64,000 nt of DNA from Arion vulgaris (Eukaryota; Mollusca; Gastropoda; Stylommatophora; Arionidae), in assembly GCA_020796225.1 (NCBI GenBank), contig CM036764.1, forward strand, positions 25,332,233 to 25,396,232, given 5' to 3'. Position numbers and translations under genes: made by a program. Below the pieces are notes generated by a model. It saw only the letters and a list, made by a program, of their open reading frames with translations, ran no database searches and was not told the DNA's origin. Shown piece by piece: positions 32,960 to 46,144 of the stretch (its first letter is position 1; each line of letters begins with the position of its first letter).

Positions 32960-34700
32960 TGTTATTTCTGAGGACCTTTTGCTTTGTATCCACTATATCG
33001 GAGTGGTTTTGGTCTTTGAGGTGCGCTGTCTGTTGGTAATCTGCTTTTGTGGTTGAACGATTTAATTAGCTGTTTCTTGATGTTCTGTACTGATGTTGTA
33101 CCCACTTTTTCCTGATGTCTTCTCTTCAAAACCGGTCTCTTCTTGGTACTCCTAGCATTCCGCTTAGACCAGCTCATGATGTTGTTGATATAAGATTTTC
33201 TCTGTCCTCCTTCTCTTCTTCCACACCTCAACTGTCGCCTGTAGAATAATCTTTGAAAGTGTGTCATGTCTTATTATATGTCTGAACTCATCCTGTCTGC
33301 CTGCGAGAGTATTTATTTTGTCTTCTACATATATATTTGTTTCATATTCTAAGAAACAAATTTGCAATATGCATCTGTAACAAGTATGTTCAAAAGTCTG
33401 AATCCTTCTTTCCACGTCTGCAGCGAGTGTTCAACTCTCATATCTGTACAAAAGAATGTTATTTTATGTAGTCAACGTCATGGCACATTGGGCATTCCCA
33501 TTCGTGCTCTGTCCTCTGCTGCAGCAGCCATTCTAACGTACATTTGCTCACTGTACCCATGAGAAGTTAATAAGTATACCTTCGCTCTCTACCACGAAGA
33601 CGACACTGTACAAAAGAATAGTTAATACCAATGATCTGTGTATGTGAATTTGTATTTTGATGTTGACTTTGCTTTTCCAAATTACATTCAATCAAGACAG
33701 GCCAGATGTAGCCATCTCGAATCTTTACCTCTTTTCTAGAATTGCCATGGTTACATATATACATCCCAAGCTATTTAAAGGTTTCAGATTCTAGTTTTTT
33801 GACCATTTGTTTGGATGTTAGTAGGAGCGAGATTGACCAACAATTTTGCTTTTTCACTATTAATATCCCTGCTATATCTTTTACTTGTCTCCAGTTTTGA
33901 GGTGAATTCTAGAAGTTCTGTTTTGGAAAAAGCCATGAAAACAGTATCATCAGCAAAATATAAATTACATAATGGTCGACCACCAACAGATATAGATGTT
34001 TGAATGTCCTTCTGCGTGTCTTGCACGATGTGCTTCAGATAAATATTGAAGTTCACTGGGACAATATGCAACCTTGTCACACCCCTCTATATCATTTTGA
34101 AAAATTCACACCAATGTCATTATTTATGAAAACCATATTGCTAATCTCTTTTTATAGTGCTGCAATGGTGTCTATTATGTTAGTATCAAAGTTGTATTTT
34201 CTCATTATTTTCCTCAAACTGTCGTGCCAAATGCCATGAAATGCTTTTATAAAGTCAGTCTTCTTCTTCTTTGCGTTCGGTCTTTCGACCAATTTTAATC
34301 ACTCTTTGTAATATGTTTGATCTTTGCCAAGAACGTGTATACGTTGCACATTGGTTTGGTAGGCCCTAAACGCATAGTCTTCTACATGTTTAGGATACGT
34401 GCTTTCAGCCAATAAAGTCAGTGAAACTGTGGTATAAATCAAATTGCTGTTGCAGGTGTTTTCAATCAGCATTCTTGTGTTAAAGATTTGTTCAGTAGTA
34501 TTTCTACTCCTTCGAAAGCCAAAGTATTCTTCAGCTAGAATTTTTAATGATTTTTTTCAACAGTATGTAAAACTAAACAAATATAAAAAACATATCATTG
34601 CACCAGGTTTCCTCATTCCCTTTCTACAGAAATGGCATGCCACCTGCAGATAGTGTTGCCCAAAACACAAACTTCGTGGCTCCAGCAACAATCCTAGGGA
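32960..34700 (-). mobile_element. RTE-type LINE, reverse transcriptase to C-terminus, interrupted by a SINE
   Basis: Read on the minus strand: FRRSRNTTEQIFNTRMLIE (fingers), a SINE insertion at 34257-34415, TDFIKAFHGIWHDSL (motif A), NLYFADDTVFMA (motif C), then EHTCYRCILQICFLEYETN and VWKKRRRTEK (C-terminus). Several frameshifts. Confidence 0.8.
34257..34415 (-). mobile_element. SINE family 2, 3' part, nested in a LINE
   Basis: Matches the 3' half of the SINE at 36697-36935 (CCTAAACATGTAGAAGACTA, CACATTGGTTTGG and GGTCGAAAGACCG landmarks). It ends in a GAAGAAGAAGA tail on the minus strand. Confidence 0.75.
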
Positions 34701-35860
34701 TCTCTAGAAAAAATGAACTAGGAACTGAACGACAAAATCCGTGTTGGAACCATGGTTAACAAAGTCATATAATTTATCTACAAAATACTGAAAAACAACA
34801 AAGGCAACCTGTGCTTCGCACAAAGTTACAAGATCAGGAAACACACTGGACAAGACTTTGTTTCACTTCCCAGTGAGCACCTTGGTAACAAATTTATCCA
34901 ACTAACAAAGCAAAGATCGACATGATTTCTCTGATGATATCTGTTGATGACCTATGTCTGTCTGCTTGGGGAAGTCAACCCTTTTATTTTGAGCATAACT
35001 TCAAGGTTATAAAAGTCATGGCAATATTGCCTCTGGACTAGAAGACTGTTCAGCTTGTGACATAGCACCTTTCGTCACTATAAGTCAAGCAGTTCCACCC
35101 TTCTTGGGTCTAAAATTAAGTTCTGGAACATCACACCTTTAAATTGTGTCACCAGGAAAATGTACAAAATGATACACTGTTCATCAAAGTATGTTGAAAT
35201 AGAAGACAACTAGTTTAATTTTTATATACATCTGTAGAGCAAATACATTATTTATGCTACAGTGTATACTTCAGTGTATCTTGTGATTGATAAAGGCCTT
35301 TTGATTGATGACCATTTTGATAAAACAACATTACTTTATGTTTTCTTTCATGTTCACTCAAAAAAAAAGATTCCTAAATCTGTATAAAAGTAACCATAGT
35401 TTACGTGACCACCCTATATAGTTTCTCTCTGACCACCATTTCATGGAGACAGTTTTCATTTCTCTGGTGTTAGTAAACATTTCTGCAGATCATGTGTCAT
35501 AGTTTCTGCCCTACAGAGGCACATGTCTTTCATACTATCCTCAACATTCTGCAAAAGTTACTCTCAAGTCAGATATGCTCACTCTGAACACAATGACTTG
35601 CTCTTCTTGTGTTAAGTAGTGGTGGTCTTTTCTGTAGGGTGTGTAATTTGTTTAAATTTGTCCTCTTTGGTTTATCAGTAATTTGTTTTTAAATATACTT
35701 GTTTGCTATTTAGTTTTATTGTAGTATTTATAATTCTAGATATTTTTTTACATATTTCATATTGTTTTTATCCTTTGTTGACAAGTAAACAATGTGATTG
35801 TGATACCAATATTATATTAATGTCTTTTATGCCATGCTATTTCAGTTCAATTCTCTAGAT
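34701..35860. other. Gene-free stretch
   Basis: Only short, stop-interrupted frames. I find no known domain or clear repeat structure. The sequence between 34700 and 35200 has a faintly coding look, but I cannot name it. Confidence 0.4.
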
Positions 35861-36025
35861 AACACCCTCACACAATGGACAAGTCCATACATATTCCATC
35901 GTCCAATGCAGTAACCTCCTCACTGCATGCTATTTCTGCTCATTTCTCCCAATAAAATCCTCACACAATGGACAAGTCCATACATTCTCCTTCATCCAAT
36001 GCAGTAACCATCTCACTATTCGTAG
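35845..36025. repeat. Direct repeat of about 95 bp, two copies
   Basis: CCTCACACAATGGACAAGTC and then CCAATGCAGTAACC occur in both halves in the same order. The units begin at about 35850 and 35935. Confidence 0.8.
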
Positions 36026-36690
36026 AGTTTACTGTACCTAAGTAAAAATAATGGTCGATATATCTTCTCTCCATATACTGCTGATGGTACCAGTGCGCTT
36101 GTCCACTTTTTTCTTAACCCCCATTTCAATTCGGCAGTTGAATAAAGGATTATATTTTCACATTTGCTGGAGTGCATTTATGATGTTTATACTTCTCCCA
36201 CTTGCATTGCATGCTGCTCCAGCTAGCTGTCTGCTCTTATCATGTCACCCTTGCATGCAACAAGAAGACAGTTTCTTGAGACAAAACTGTTGAATACTGT
36301 TTAGCCATTCAGTGTGAAGCTCTACTTCATTGATCATCCTAAGCATACTCATCAAATCTGTAACTATAATTAAATGCTCTGCTTTTTAATTCTGTCAGCC
36401 ATGAAATTGCCCTAGATACAGTAGCTAGTTATTTTGTTTCATGCTTGGTGTGGTTGAATTGAATGCACATCTTTCTTCTTGTACTATCCTTCAGTTCACC
36501 TATGCCATACAAGCCCATCTGGATGACACACTTAGAATCACGAATCATCCATACAAATGATGGCAGGTGTACCTACCTATCAATTATGTTCCTTATCTCT
36601 GCATTTGTAGATGTGCAATCTTGTTGTCTTCTAGAAAATGTCTGGTAAATCAAGCGTTGCATAGCTTGGCATGAAATATCTCTTGTTGCC
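36026..36690. other. Unrecognised, possibly old transposon sequence
   Basis: Weakly coding-like on the minus strand with many stops. No motif I can name. Confidence 0.3.
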
Positions 36691-36696
36691 CGAGTG

Positions 36697-36935
36697 GTTA
36701 CCGTTGCCCAAATTTGGGATGTAAAGAATATAACCGTTACCTGCCACGCATGTCATAAGAGGTGACTAAGGAGCTTTGGCTGAAATCGGATGCACATGTC
36801 CTAAACGTGTAGAAATCTATGCGTTTAGGGGACTACCAAACCAATGTGCAACATATACACGTCTTGGCAAAGATCAAACATATCACAAAGAGTGATTAAA
36901 ATTGGTCATAAAGAACGAACGCAAAGAAAAACTCT
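36697..36935 (+). mobile_element. SINE family 2
   Basis: The head CCCGAGTGGTTACCG is tRNA-like. GTAAAGAATATAACCGTTACC and CATAAGAGGTGACTAAGG form the core shared with family 1. The body contains CCTAAACGTGTAGAAATC and the tail AACGCAAAGAAAA. Confidence 0.8.
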
Positions 36936-37189
36936 TGTACATCCAGCCAAGGATTAGTCTCATAATCTAAGTCTGCAGCCCTATTATGATTATCAGGACG
37001 TTCAGTCTATCCCTGATACAGCAAGATCATCCTTTCTTTGATATCAGCAGAAGCCACCATTCTTAGCATTTCCAAGCTCTTTCCTGCCTTGATGATGACA
37101 TCATCATGATTTCAGAACAAGAGACCTCTTATCAAATCTGATACCCTTTCTACACATGCTGACCATCAGCATAGGTGTGTTGTCATACT

Positions 37190-37835
37190 ATTTGCCTTAC
37201 AATAATAATGTGAAAGAATTCAAATACTTAGGAAGCATATTCACAGAAGACGGAAAACTGGATAGAGAGATAGAGGCTAGAGTACAAAAGCAAATGCTGT
37301 AACCTACCAGCTAGCCCCATTGTTAAGGCACCCAAAAATTTCACAGGCAGCTAAGAAACAAATGATCAACAGCATTTTTATACCTACTTTGTGTTACCAG
37401 AGCCAAACATGGACATTGAGCAAAGCGCAGTCACAAAAATAACTACATGTGAAATGCGTTGCCTGAGAAAAGTTACCAACAACACAAGAAAAGACAGAAT
37501 CACCAACATCCGCATAAGAAAGAAAGTTGGCACAAAACCGTGCTTGAATTACATAGATAAACAAAGAATGAAGTGGTTTGGCCACTTAATAAGAATGCAT
37601 CCAAACTCCACAGTATACAGAGTCTTCTACAACAGAACATCGGAAAGAAGGCAAGAGGAAGACCACGGAAAAGATGGTTAGATGGCGTAGCAGAATCCTG
37701 TGAAAGAGCAAAGATAACAATCACACAAGCCACCAGAACAGCGCAAGACAAAAACAGAAAACCACGACACTGGGCAACAACCCGGCAGCAGTGTGACGAC
37801 AAAAGAATAATAATAATAATGTTAATGACTTTAAG
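37190..37835 (+). mobile_element. RTE-type LINE C-terminal fragment with (AAT)n tail
   Basis: FKYLGSIFTEDGKLDREIEA, then ITTCEMRCLRKVTNNTRKDR, KPCLNYIDKQRMKWFGHLIR, RGRPRKRWLDGVAES. It ends in AATAATAATAAT at about 37806. An inverted, shorter relative lies at 62775-63000. Confidence 0.85.
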
Positions 37836-38240
37836 ATTATGTGCCAGAAATTATTCATGTCTTAGTTCTTCCACCTTTCGCTCTTGCAACAAGTCATCGT
37901 TGAATGTTGTTGTGGCACTTTTGTGATACCCACATAACTTGTTTAATTTATGTGGTCAAAATAGTACAGACATTTCCCACAAGAATGATGTAGCAGTGGC
38001 ATGGAATAATATTGTAAAGTACCATTTTAAAGTTAACATCAATATATGACACATACATATTGCCATACAGTAGTTAATTATTTTATAATTTTTATATAGA
38101 TTCGTTTAATATTTGTGATACAATTCAAATTTTACCTGTGTTAATACGTATAAAAGTTAACTAAACATTATATGGTTTCTGCACAATGATAATATGTAGT
38201 GAATGTATTTGGCCTGTTTTGTGTGGTACATATATATATA
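37836..38240. other. AT-rich gap with no recognised feature
   Basis: No frame or repeat recognised other than a short (TA)n near 38228. Confidence 0.5.
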
Positions 38241-38261
38241 TATATGTTGACTGGTTCATTT

Positions 38262-38640
38262 ATTGGTATGTATGACACCAAAGCAAATCCTAACAGCAAC
38301 AAATAAAGAAATTTCATGGAAAAGATTGGCCATGGGGGACACAGGAAAAGATATTTACAGACACATAGCCAACCCAAACCCCAAAGCAAGCACTTTAGGA
38401 GAGATCAGAGCACCATTTTTCAACTCCAAACCCATACCACTTAATAATCACATGAACAGAATTCAACAACGCAATCCAGAGTGCCAGCAGTGTACATATC
38501 ACAAATTCATTTATCACCTCTTCAGTTGTAAAATGCTTGATGATGTCAGGAAGATCCTTCTTCCTCCAAGGTCAGATAAATGAAACACATTATATGGGAC
38601 AACTTACAAACACATACCAATACATAGCATTGGACCATTG
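38262..38640 (+). mobile_element. Jockey-like LINE C-terminal fragment
   Basis: The frame ends in QQRNPECQQCTYHKFIYHLF followed by SCKMLDDVRK. It resembles the zinc-knuckle tail (C..C....H....C) of Jockey-type polymerases. Confidence 0.5.
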
Positions 38641-38749
38641 AAGAAGAAAGAAGTGTGTCTGATATTGATGGATGTAACATGAGGAGATGAATGTCAGCAG
38701 ATTAAAAAGGGATAATGTAAGTTGTAGACAAAGTTGGTAAGTTACTATA

Positions 38750-39580
38750 ATAATAATTCCTCTCGCACCGTTATATATACATCGCATAGGGCCTGCAAGC
38801 AATTTCTCCATACCGCTCATTCCTAGGCAACTCGCTCAATCTCCTCCATGGACCTGAGACTGATATTTCTTGCCTCTCTCAGCAAAATTCGTTGCATGGT
38901 CTCCTTAGGTCATCCTCTCTTTCTTGAACCCTTTGCATCCCACTTCAATGCCTCCTCTGATCATCTTCTCCTTATCTCTCTCTCTCGATCACTGCCCAGA
39001 CCGATGTACCAGACCTCCCCATAAATTCTATTCATGTGGAAATCTGATTCATGCAGCCCTAGCATTGGTGTGTTTTACATCACATCTTCAACACCATTTG
39101 GAGCCCTGGTGCTTATCCTTCGGCGATGTGTCCGGTTTTAGCCAGCGTTTACTCGGTTCGCTCTCTGTTCTGTAGCCATCTTGTGTTTTTTACGGTGTGG
39201 GGTAGCTAGCCCCAACTCCTTAGTCGCCTCTTACGACATGCATGGCAGGTAACAGTGGTTCTATTCTTTACACCCCAATTTGGGCCCGGTAACCACTCGG
39301 GTGCTCCTTCTTTTAACAGTTGTCACTAGTGGTTGACCAGACATTTCTCTTTTTTCATCACATCTCCTGAATTCGTTCCATTTTATGTTTATTACTTTTC
39401 ACAGACGTCTATTTTCAAATGTATTCAACTTCCTTTTGGATCTTTAGTCATTTTCCAACTCTTGCTGGCATATGTTAGTATTGATACAACATTTGAATTG
39501 AAAATTCGTAATTTAGTTTTAAACTATATAACTTTAAGTTTCATATTTTATTTCGACTTTTAAAAGATACTATTAGTAGA
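38750..39580 (-). mobile_element. RTE-type LINE C-terminus split by a SINE
   Basis: 38750-38984 and 39306-39580 are, on the minus strand, consecutive parts of the element seen on + at 42860-43320. The shared order is AATTTTCAATTCAAATGTT, a GGAAAATGACTAAAGAT region, AAAGGGTTCAAGAAAGAG and GCTTGCAGG..CTATG. The SINE at 38985-39305 separates them. Confidence 0.75.
38985..39305 (-). mobile_element. SINE family 2b, full copy
   Basis: About 320 bp, closely matching 53688-54008. Minus-strand head CACCCGAGTGGTTACCGGG, then GTAAAGAATAGAACCACTG, core TCGTAAGAGGCGACTAAGG, body GGGGCTAGCTACCCCACACC and GGACACATCGCCG. The end near GGTACATCGGTCTGG has no (GAA)n tail. Confidence 0.85.
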
Positions 39581-39899
39581 ACAATTTATGTCATGTTTCG
39601 TATTCATCTGATGGTCTCTGCTTTGAAATAGCCACACTGTAGAAAGTGCATAGATAAGATACATTTGTGTAGTATGGTTAGCTTTTAGAAGTATTGTAAA
39701 AGTAAGAGCTAGTGTTGTTTTAAAATCAGAGACTTTTTTGCGTGTACCATCTGAAATTTGTTTCCCCAATATATTCTATATTTATAAAGATCATGTTTTA
39801 TGTTAACTTTGAAATAAACTTTTTGTATAAAGTGTTGAGCTGTGTTGTTTCAATTCATGTATGTTTTAACGATGCAATCTACATAGCAGCAGCTATAAC

Positions 39900-40235
39900 C
39901 ATCTTCAACATATCGCAATGATGCATTGGCAACAATATCATTTTCAGTTTGGAATATCTTCATTGCACTCCTGACATGTCCATAGGTGCTCATATCTTCA
40001 ACAATGTCCAGTGACTAACTGTACCAGTTCGATGTTGATTGATGAGCCCAGTCATATGACATGGATTAGTTTAAATGAAAATCCTCTTTACTGCCCTACT
40101 CTACGAGGGCATTCAGAATGTAAGCTCTATTCATTGGCTGACCCCCTGATATGGTGGCAGAACCAGCAAGCCTATCTGCTCTCTAATTGCCATCAACACC
40201 CATGTGCCCTGGAACAACAAACATGAATATAATTC
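39900..40235 (-). mobile_element. RNase H LINE C-terminal fragment, inverted
   Basis: The minus-strand frames include QGHVGVNGN (last RNase H block) and YEHLWTCQECNEDIPN (zinc-knuckle end), out of frame with each other. Confidence 0.55.
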
Positions 40236-40780
40236 TTCAAATTGTTAACGCTGTAATAATTCAGTCCAATATCAGTATAATTTATAAATAAAGAAGAAAA
40301 ACAGATACACAGTATGCTAAAGTTTACAAATCTTTAATACAGTTCTTTAACTGTGAAGGTATTTTAACAAGGAAAACTGCAAGACAAAGCATATGAACGT
40401 ACGTTGTTACATACACACATATTGTAAATATAACCTGTTCTAATACAAAATGAATGTGTTCACAACATGTCTATAGTCATGAAAGCTTCTTATTTATGCA
40501 TTACGCATATCTACTGATCTTTCTGGACATAGAGATATCACCTAAATGATCACATCTATACACCCTGAACAAAACAAAAGTCTACACACTTCATCTATTG
40601 ATGTATCTATTAATAAGCAGAAGGACTAGCTGTCTAGTCTATAACTTATGTGTATATCATTTTCCCACCCTTAACCTCAATGTGTAAAGTAATGTTAAAT
40701 ATGATCGTCAAGTCCCTTTAGAAGGGCATTCCTCTTGAACATATGTATACTGTTATTGTTTAGCAGCTTTGATTACAATA
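40236..40780. other. Region downstream of NDUFB3 with no recognised feature
   Basis: AT-rich, no coding sequence. It may contain the far 3' end of the NDUFB3 transcript. Confidence 0.5.
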
Positions 40781-40781
40781 A

Positions 40782-40787
40782 TTTATT
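40782..40787 (-). terminator. Candidate NDUFB3 poly(A) signal
   Basis: AATAAA on the minus strand, about 140 nt beyond the NDUFB3 stop codon. Position is the only evidence. Confidence 0.4.
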
Positions 40788-40923
40788 CCTGAATATGAAT
40801 AAATCACTCTTAACTATTCTACATGTTGCACATTATAATCCTAAATAATTGTGGATATTAGCTTGTATTCTGTTCATGAAACAAGCTCTTAATAATAATA
40901 CAGTTAGTCACATTGAGAAATTT

Positions 40924-43900
40924 CTAATGATGCCCATGGTCGTCCTTTCCTTTGTTGACTACTTTGTCATACAAAATTGTAAGTGCCACTGCAACAACTG
41001 CATAACCCAATCCTCGAAATGACACACGTAATGCATTCTGCTGCCAAGTCCTGTGACCCCCATTTACTGTCTGAAACCGCCAGACTTCATTTCTGTAGAA
41101 GAATGAAAAAAATGTACAAATGTCACTAGTCTAGATTCATTGTCTGCATAAGGTTTATCATTTGTTAGTGCTCGGTGTCATACAAATTTGTACTGAATAT
41201 TTGTTAAAGAGTCACTAAGATGTTCATCGGTATTACTGCAGTGTCCCCATGGTTTTCTCCAGATCTGATCTGATTTGACCACCTCAGATCTGTAAGTTTC
41301 TGTACATTGCCAAAGATATTCAAGCACCACCCACTATATCTTTGAATGAGGAAAAGTTTAAATAAACAAACCTAACTAAATTGAACACACATTCCATTTG
41401 TCTGTTATTAAAAATAGAGCAAATGCAAAGATAGTAAAGAAATTTTAACAAATAGTCTACCTACGTGGTGCTGGGGCCCGCAAGGGAGGCAACGAATAGT
41501 ACCACTGCAACCTACAATGCATGTTGTAAGAGGCGACTGATGTAGGCCCTATGGAAGCTACTCTAGTAAATAAAAAGCAGCGCAGAAATCGGATGTGCTA
41601 GCCTACATGTAGGCACATAACTGGCACAATGTACAATCGCTCCTAGGTCTAGATTACATACAAATCACACAGAGTGGTTGACAAGTGGTCGATATGCATC
41701 GTTTAAGAAGAACAAAAATCAAAACTAAATTGCTTCTGTTCTTGACACCTAACAGACGGAGTCATCAGTGACCACAACGTATTGTATAGCAGCAATACAT
41801 TTTAATTTTGTTTTGTCTGTGGCTATTCTTCATCCCCAGAGCTGATTAATTGTTGTCCTTTGATCTTCCACAGTTCTCCAACAAATTACCTTTGGTCTAT
41901 ATAATGGTGGTTCTGTTAATGATGTCTGGATCTCTTCTGTGAAAATGGCAGTTTCAATTAAAAAATCTACATTTTTATTATGGTGTGCACATAAATTTGA
42001 TTTAATCCTGTTTGAGAGCCACGACAGCGTAGTGGTTAGTGCACCTGCTTCATAGGCACAATGATCTTGATACGTAGGCAAGGATCAAATACCACAGTGA
42101 GATTTTTCCTCAGCCATACAACTCTCAGATGGACGGGCACCAGAGAAAATTTTGATGTTGATTGATGAGCCTACTCATATAGACCGATTGTGCTGTTTTT
42201 TCTAGGCACTCTTCAATCCAAACTCTTCCTGTCTTATTACAAGTTTCAAGTACTTAATGCAGCAGCAGGCCTTGAGCATCAACTGAATATACTCCTGTTG
42301 ATTTTATCGTGGAATGATTGAAGACAGGGCATTCTTACAATATTTCGATGTGACCGTGTGGAACATATTCAGAATTAAGGAATGTATATAGTCTATTGGC
42401 TGCACTAGAAATACTCTTATTGTGAAAATGAGACATTCTTTATTTCTGTCCATATGTTCCCATCAAATTAAAATCACACAATATCATATGTTTTCACACA
42501 AAGTAAAATCTTTACTAGTGTTACCGAGAAATAAAAAACTCGCTCACAAAAAAAGCTACTTGTATTAGGGGCAAGGGAATCAACAAAGAATGTCATGGAT
42601 GACACACACTAAAAGGATAATGAGCCAGATGACCACAGTTGCAATACTAAAGAATCGGAAGAGTGGATTGATGGAAACATGTCAAACTTCCAGGCTATCC
42701 ATTATCCTTAGAAGAGAATGTAGAGACTATGGCATTGGGAAGCAGATATTGAAATGAATCAACTGATAGTAGATAAAGGGCAGGGATTTAATATATGTAT
42801 ACATATGAGCATGTGCAGTACTGTGAGAAACTTTACTGAGAATTTTAGTTGTGTATATGGTAGAGTTTTCAGCTTTTAAAAGTCTAAATAAAATATGGAA
42901 CCGCAAGTTATATAGTACTAAAACTAAATTACGAATTTTCAATTCAAATGTTCCAATTCTAACATGTGCCAGAGAGAGTTGGAAAATGACTAAAGATATA
43001 GAAAGCAAGTTGAATGCATTTCAAAATAAATGTCTGCGAAAAATAATGAACATAAAATGGAATGAAATCAGGAAAAGGGATGAAATCAGAGAAATGTCTG
43101 ACATACCTTGAGAAGAAATGATCAAAGCAGGCACTGAGGTGGAATGCAAAGGGTTCAAGAAAGAGAGGATGACCTAAGGAGACCCTGAAACAAACTTCAT
43201 GCTGAGAGAGGTATGAAATATTAGTCACAGTTCCATGGAGGAGATTGGGCGAATTGCCCATGATAGAGCGATATGAAGAAATTGCTTGCAGGTCCTATGT
43301 AACGTATAACGGTACAAGTGGAATTATTATTATTATATGGTAGGGTTGTCACCACATGACAAGGAGCATGCAGAAAAAAATCTTCTAGCATGAGAATGGA
43401 AAATGAGGCAGCTGTTGTCATCTTAAAACTGCCCTCTGAGGCCAAAATTTAAGAGCAAATTATCGCTCTGATTATTAGTCCATGTTTCGAAAGGCTAAAA
43501 CCTGCCAGGTTTGGTGCGTGTGAGATATAAGGCCTAAAGATAGTTCTTATCTCCAAGGTCTAATATGTGGGTATTCTGTTCTATACTTTACATGCAGGTG
43601 TTCGTGGTGATAAGTTAACACACTTGTAGAAATGAGCAAGTCTATGACCAGAAGAGAAACGTGTGTTTATCAAGCGAGCAATAGGAACCATCACCATGCG
43701 CAACTGTCAACTTTGTGATACTCTATTGCATTCAATATCTGCTGGGGAAGACTTAGACTGAGCAATTATTGTTCTATCACCATAGCATTCATAGCCTTTT
43801 TGGGATTTCCAAGTATCATGAGGTCGGTTCAATAACCAGTGGGTTCAATATTACAATAATTCAATAACCAAATTTCAAATCAAAAACTTATTTTATCGAA

Positions 43901-44456
43901 TATACTTATTGTAAGTAAATAATATTTATAAAGCCTGAGTTTGTTATATACAATATCACTATTATTATTAACTGTAAGCTACACTCCCAAGTAACTTGTG
44001 GTTATATTTTATTTATTAAGCTGGAAAATTCGAAATTGTCACTCAGAGTTAAGAGTACTCAGAGAACACAAAATTTATAGATTGAATTTTGGAATTATTC
44101 CCTAGTACCCTTGCTAATACACAGTGTGAGTGTGTAACACACTGCCAATAGTTACTAAGTTAGTATCTAAGTAACAACTAGTAATAGTAATACTAGACAT
44201 TACACTAACTAATGATTTCAGATTTAGTTTATTATCAATTATGAGCTAAGACTAATACCAGTAAGTAATGGTCAATTAAATGATGAATAACGAATAATGA
44301 TCATGATGGTTACCTGATCCACGGATCTCTCAACCCAAGGACACCAAGTCTCCTTTGCAAACGATCAAGATCTGGTATACCTTCGGCTTTGTAGCTTTTC
44401 CAGTCAGGAACTTTATAGGGTGCTCCACCATGGTCGCCATGACCACCACCTCCCAT
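40924..44456 (-). CDS. NDUFB3: NADH dehydrogenase (ubiquinone) 1 beta subcomplex subunit 3
   Basis: Two exons on the minus strand: 44456-44314 and 41092-40924. The intron is GT-AG, splitting an Arg codon after its second base. 103 residues, close to the roughly 98 of the vertebrate protein. The N-terminus is Gly/His-rich (MGGGGHGDHGG), as in the B12 subunit, followed by the family signature VPDWKSYKAEGIPDL..LQRRLGVLGLRDPWIRNEVWRF in two parts. A single membrane-spanning segment near residues 74-92 (GYAVVAVALTILY) and a charged DDHGHH tail follow. It is an accessory subunit of mitochondrial complex I in the inner membrane, needed for assembly, not catalysis. The intron (3.2 kb) carries SINE and LINE insertions. 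The start codon is the only ATG that gives the family N-terminus. RNPC3 lies 1.7 kb upstream in the opposite orientation. Confidence 0.95.
41468..41712 (+). mobile_element. SINE family 1 in NDUFB3 intron
   Basis: Plus-strand copy: GTGCTGGGGCCCGCAAGG head, GAATAGTACCACTGCAACC, GTAAGAGGCGACTGATG core, CTACATGTAGGC body and an AAGAAGAA tail. Confidence 0.9.
42010..42235 (+). mobile_element. tRNA-derived SINE, family 4
   Basis: The head GCGTAGTGGTTAGTGC is a good pol III A box. A B-box-like AAGGATCAAATACC follows at about 60 bp. The same head occurs in reverse at 45835-46075, 51486-52170 and 62370-62610. Confidence 0.7.
42860..43320 (+). mobile_element. RTE-type LINE C-terminal fragment in NDUFB3 intron
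   Basis: KTKLRIFNSNVPILTC, ESWKMTKDIESKLNAF, NKCLRKIMNIKWNEI, then a shifted frame with AGTEVEC..FKKER. It ends near an ATT-rich tail at 43325. Confidence 0.75.
43590..43800 (+). mobile_element. RNase H LINE C-terminal fragment
   Basis: GTGTTTATCAAGCGAGCAA, GGAACCATCA..ATGC and ATATCTGCTGGGGAAGAC repeat the 3' coding landmarks of 48170-48240 in the same order. Confidence 0.5.
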
Positions 44457-45830
44457 ATTTATACTATGTTTCAAACGAAAATGCAAATCAAATCTACTGC
44501 TATATGTTCGACCTTCTCACGTCGGATGTAGATACTCTACATATAAAACTGTTCAAAATAAAGCCAACGAAAAGAAGTAGTTTTGTCCTTCCGGGACGTA
44601 TTTATGAAAGCAGGTTTAGTAGTTTTTATATTAACTATAGACTATAGTGTTTACAATTTGCCGCATGAAATGACTGAAACTGTAAAGTATGCGGCCGGAT
44701 TTACTATTTAATCGGTATTATATAACTTTTAGTTTTCCAAATATAGATTTGCAGTCAACAAAGCATCATTAGCATGCTGCTCAGGTAGGCCTACTAATAC
44801 TAATACTAATACTTACTAAATACTAAAATTACTACTACTAAACTACAGTACTACACTAACCACTGTGACTGTGTTGTTAGTGTTACACAGTTCTGAGTTT
44901 ATTAATATCACACATTTTTTTGTCTTGTCCGACTTTTGATTTATTAATGTCTCCCATAAATCCATAATTAATAATAACAATCAGCGATGATGACAACACA
45001 CGAACATGATGGAGAATTGGAGATTTGTCTAACTTTGCCTGCAGATTGAGATTGTCATTACGAATCTTTCATTTATAAATTATACCATCATTAAATATGA
45101 TGAATATGACATTATCATATGATTTGATTATGATGATATATAGTGATGTTGGTAGGTATGCCTACCCGCTTTAATCTGATCTTAATCAAGCGGTTCTGCC
45201 TAATCATGTTTCCATTCCCAGAGATTCTAACACTGTTTGTTAGTAACAGTACTTACTAACACATACAATTTTCTTAGAATGATTGCTACTCTGGGTTGAC
45301 CCCCTTCCATTAAATTTGTCTGCTGTCATGACACATTTCAACCTTCATTTTTTAGTGGCATGCTGCCAAACTGGTAACTGTTTCTTCCTGATCTGCATAG
45401 TAAGCTATGCATCTACCTCAGTTGCTGCCCGTGATATTGTTAACCTTGTTCTCCATCATTACATCTCAAATGACCAACTTGTGATTTTATTTATTATTTA
45501 TGATTCTTTTCCAAATAGCATGATTGTTTCTACATAATACTGATAAACTCTTGTTTCTACTGTCATTGATATGAACATTGCATAGGATGATCTTTAGTTC
45601 TGCTACAGCTTCTGAAGTCAGAGAAAGCACGCCTGCATTGCGGGAGACACTGATAAGAATGAATGCAGGCATTCACTTAAATATCAACCATAAGCGCCAT
45701 ACCAGGTACCTGACTACGCCTGAATTCACATGAGCGAACGCAGGAAGGAAAGAAGTTTTGCTACGTATTTTGACTTATTCTATTTGTTTTAGAACACCTT
45801 TTTTATACCATTAGGTATATTTAAATATTG
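44457..45830. promoter_or_regulatory. NDUFB3/RNPC3 head-to-head intergenic region
   Basis: The two genes diverge from here. I see no coding sequence and no clear TATA box. 44800-44870 is a run of simple ACTA/TACT repeats. It probably contains both promoters, but no site can be assigned. 45290-45720 is unrecognised. Confidence 0.4.
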
Positions 45831-45834
45831 GGGA

Positions 45835-46075
45835 ATAGAGTATTAGACCTATATTTTTTTTACCAACAGCACACGATGGGTGATGTGATTAACATCACAC
45901 CAGTCGTCTTTATTTTCCAATGTCTTTCTGGTACCCAATGAGGCTGGGTTGACCCGAGTGCTGTACTGACCGAAAAAATCTTACTTCATTTAGGGAACTT
46001 GAACCGGGAACCATGTGCCTATGAAGCAAGTGTATTAACCACTATGCTATCCCTGCTCTCATTCGGATTGTTTAA
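45835..46075 (-). mobile_element. tRNA-derived SINE, family 4
   Basis: Minus-strand head GATAGCATAGTGGTTAATAC (A box) with CCCGGTTCAAGTTCCC (B box) about 35 bp on. It ends directly before the putative acceptor of the RNPC3 5' exon. Confidence 0.8.
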
Positions 46076-46144
46076 TCATACTTTAAAAAATGTGAGACTT
46101 CTATTTTTTCACATTGATCTTTTCAGATAATAATAAATCTAATC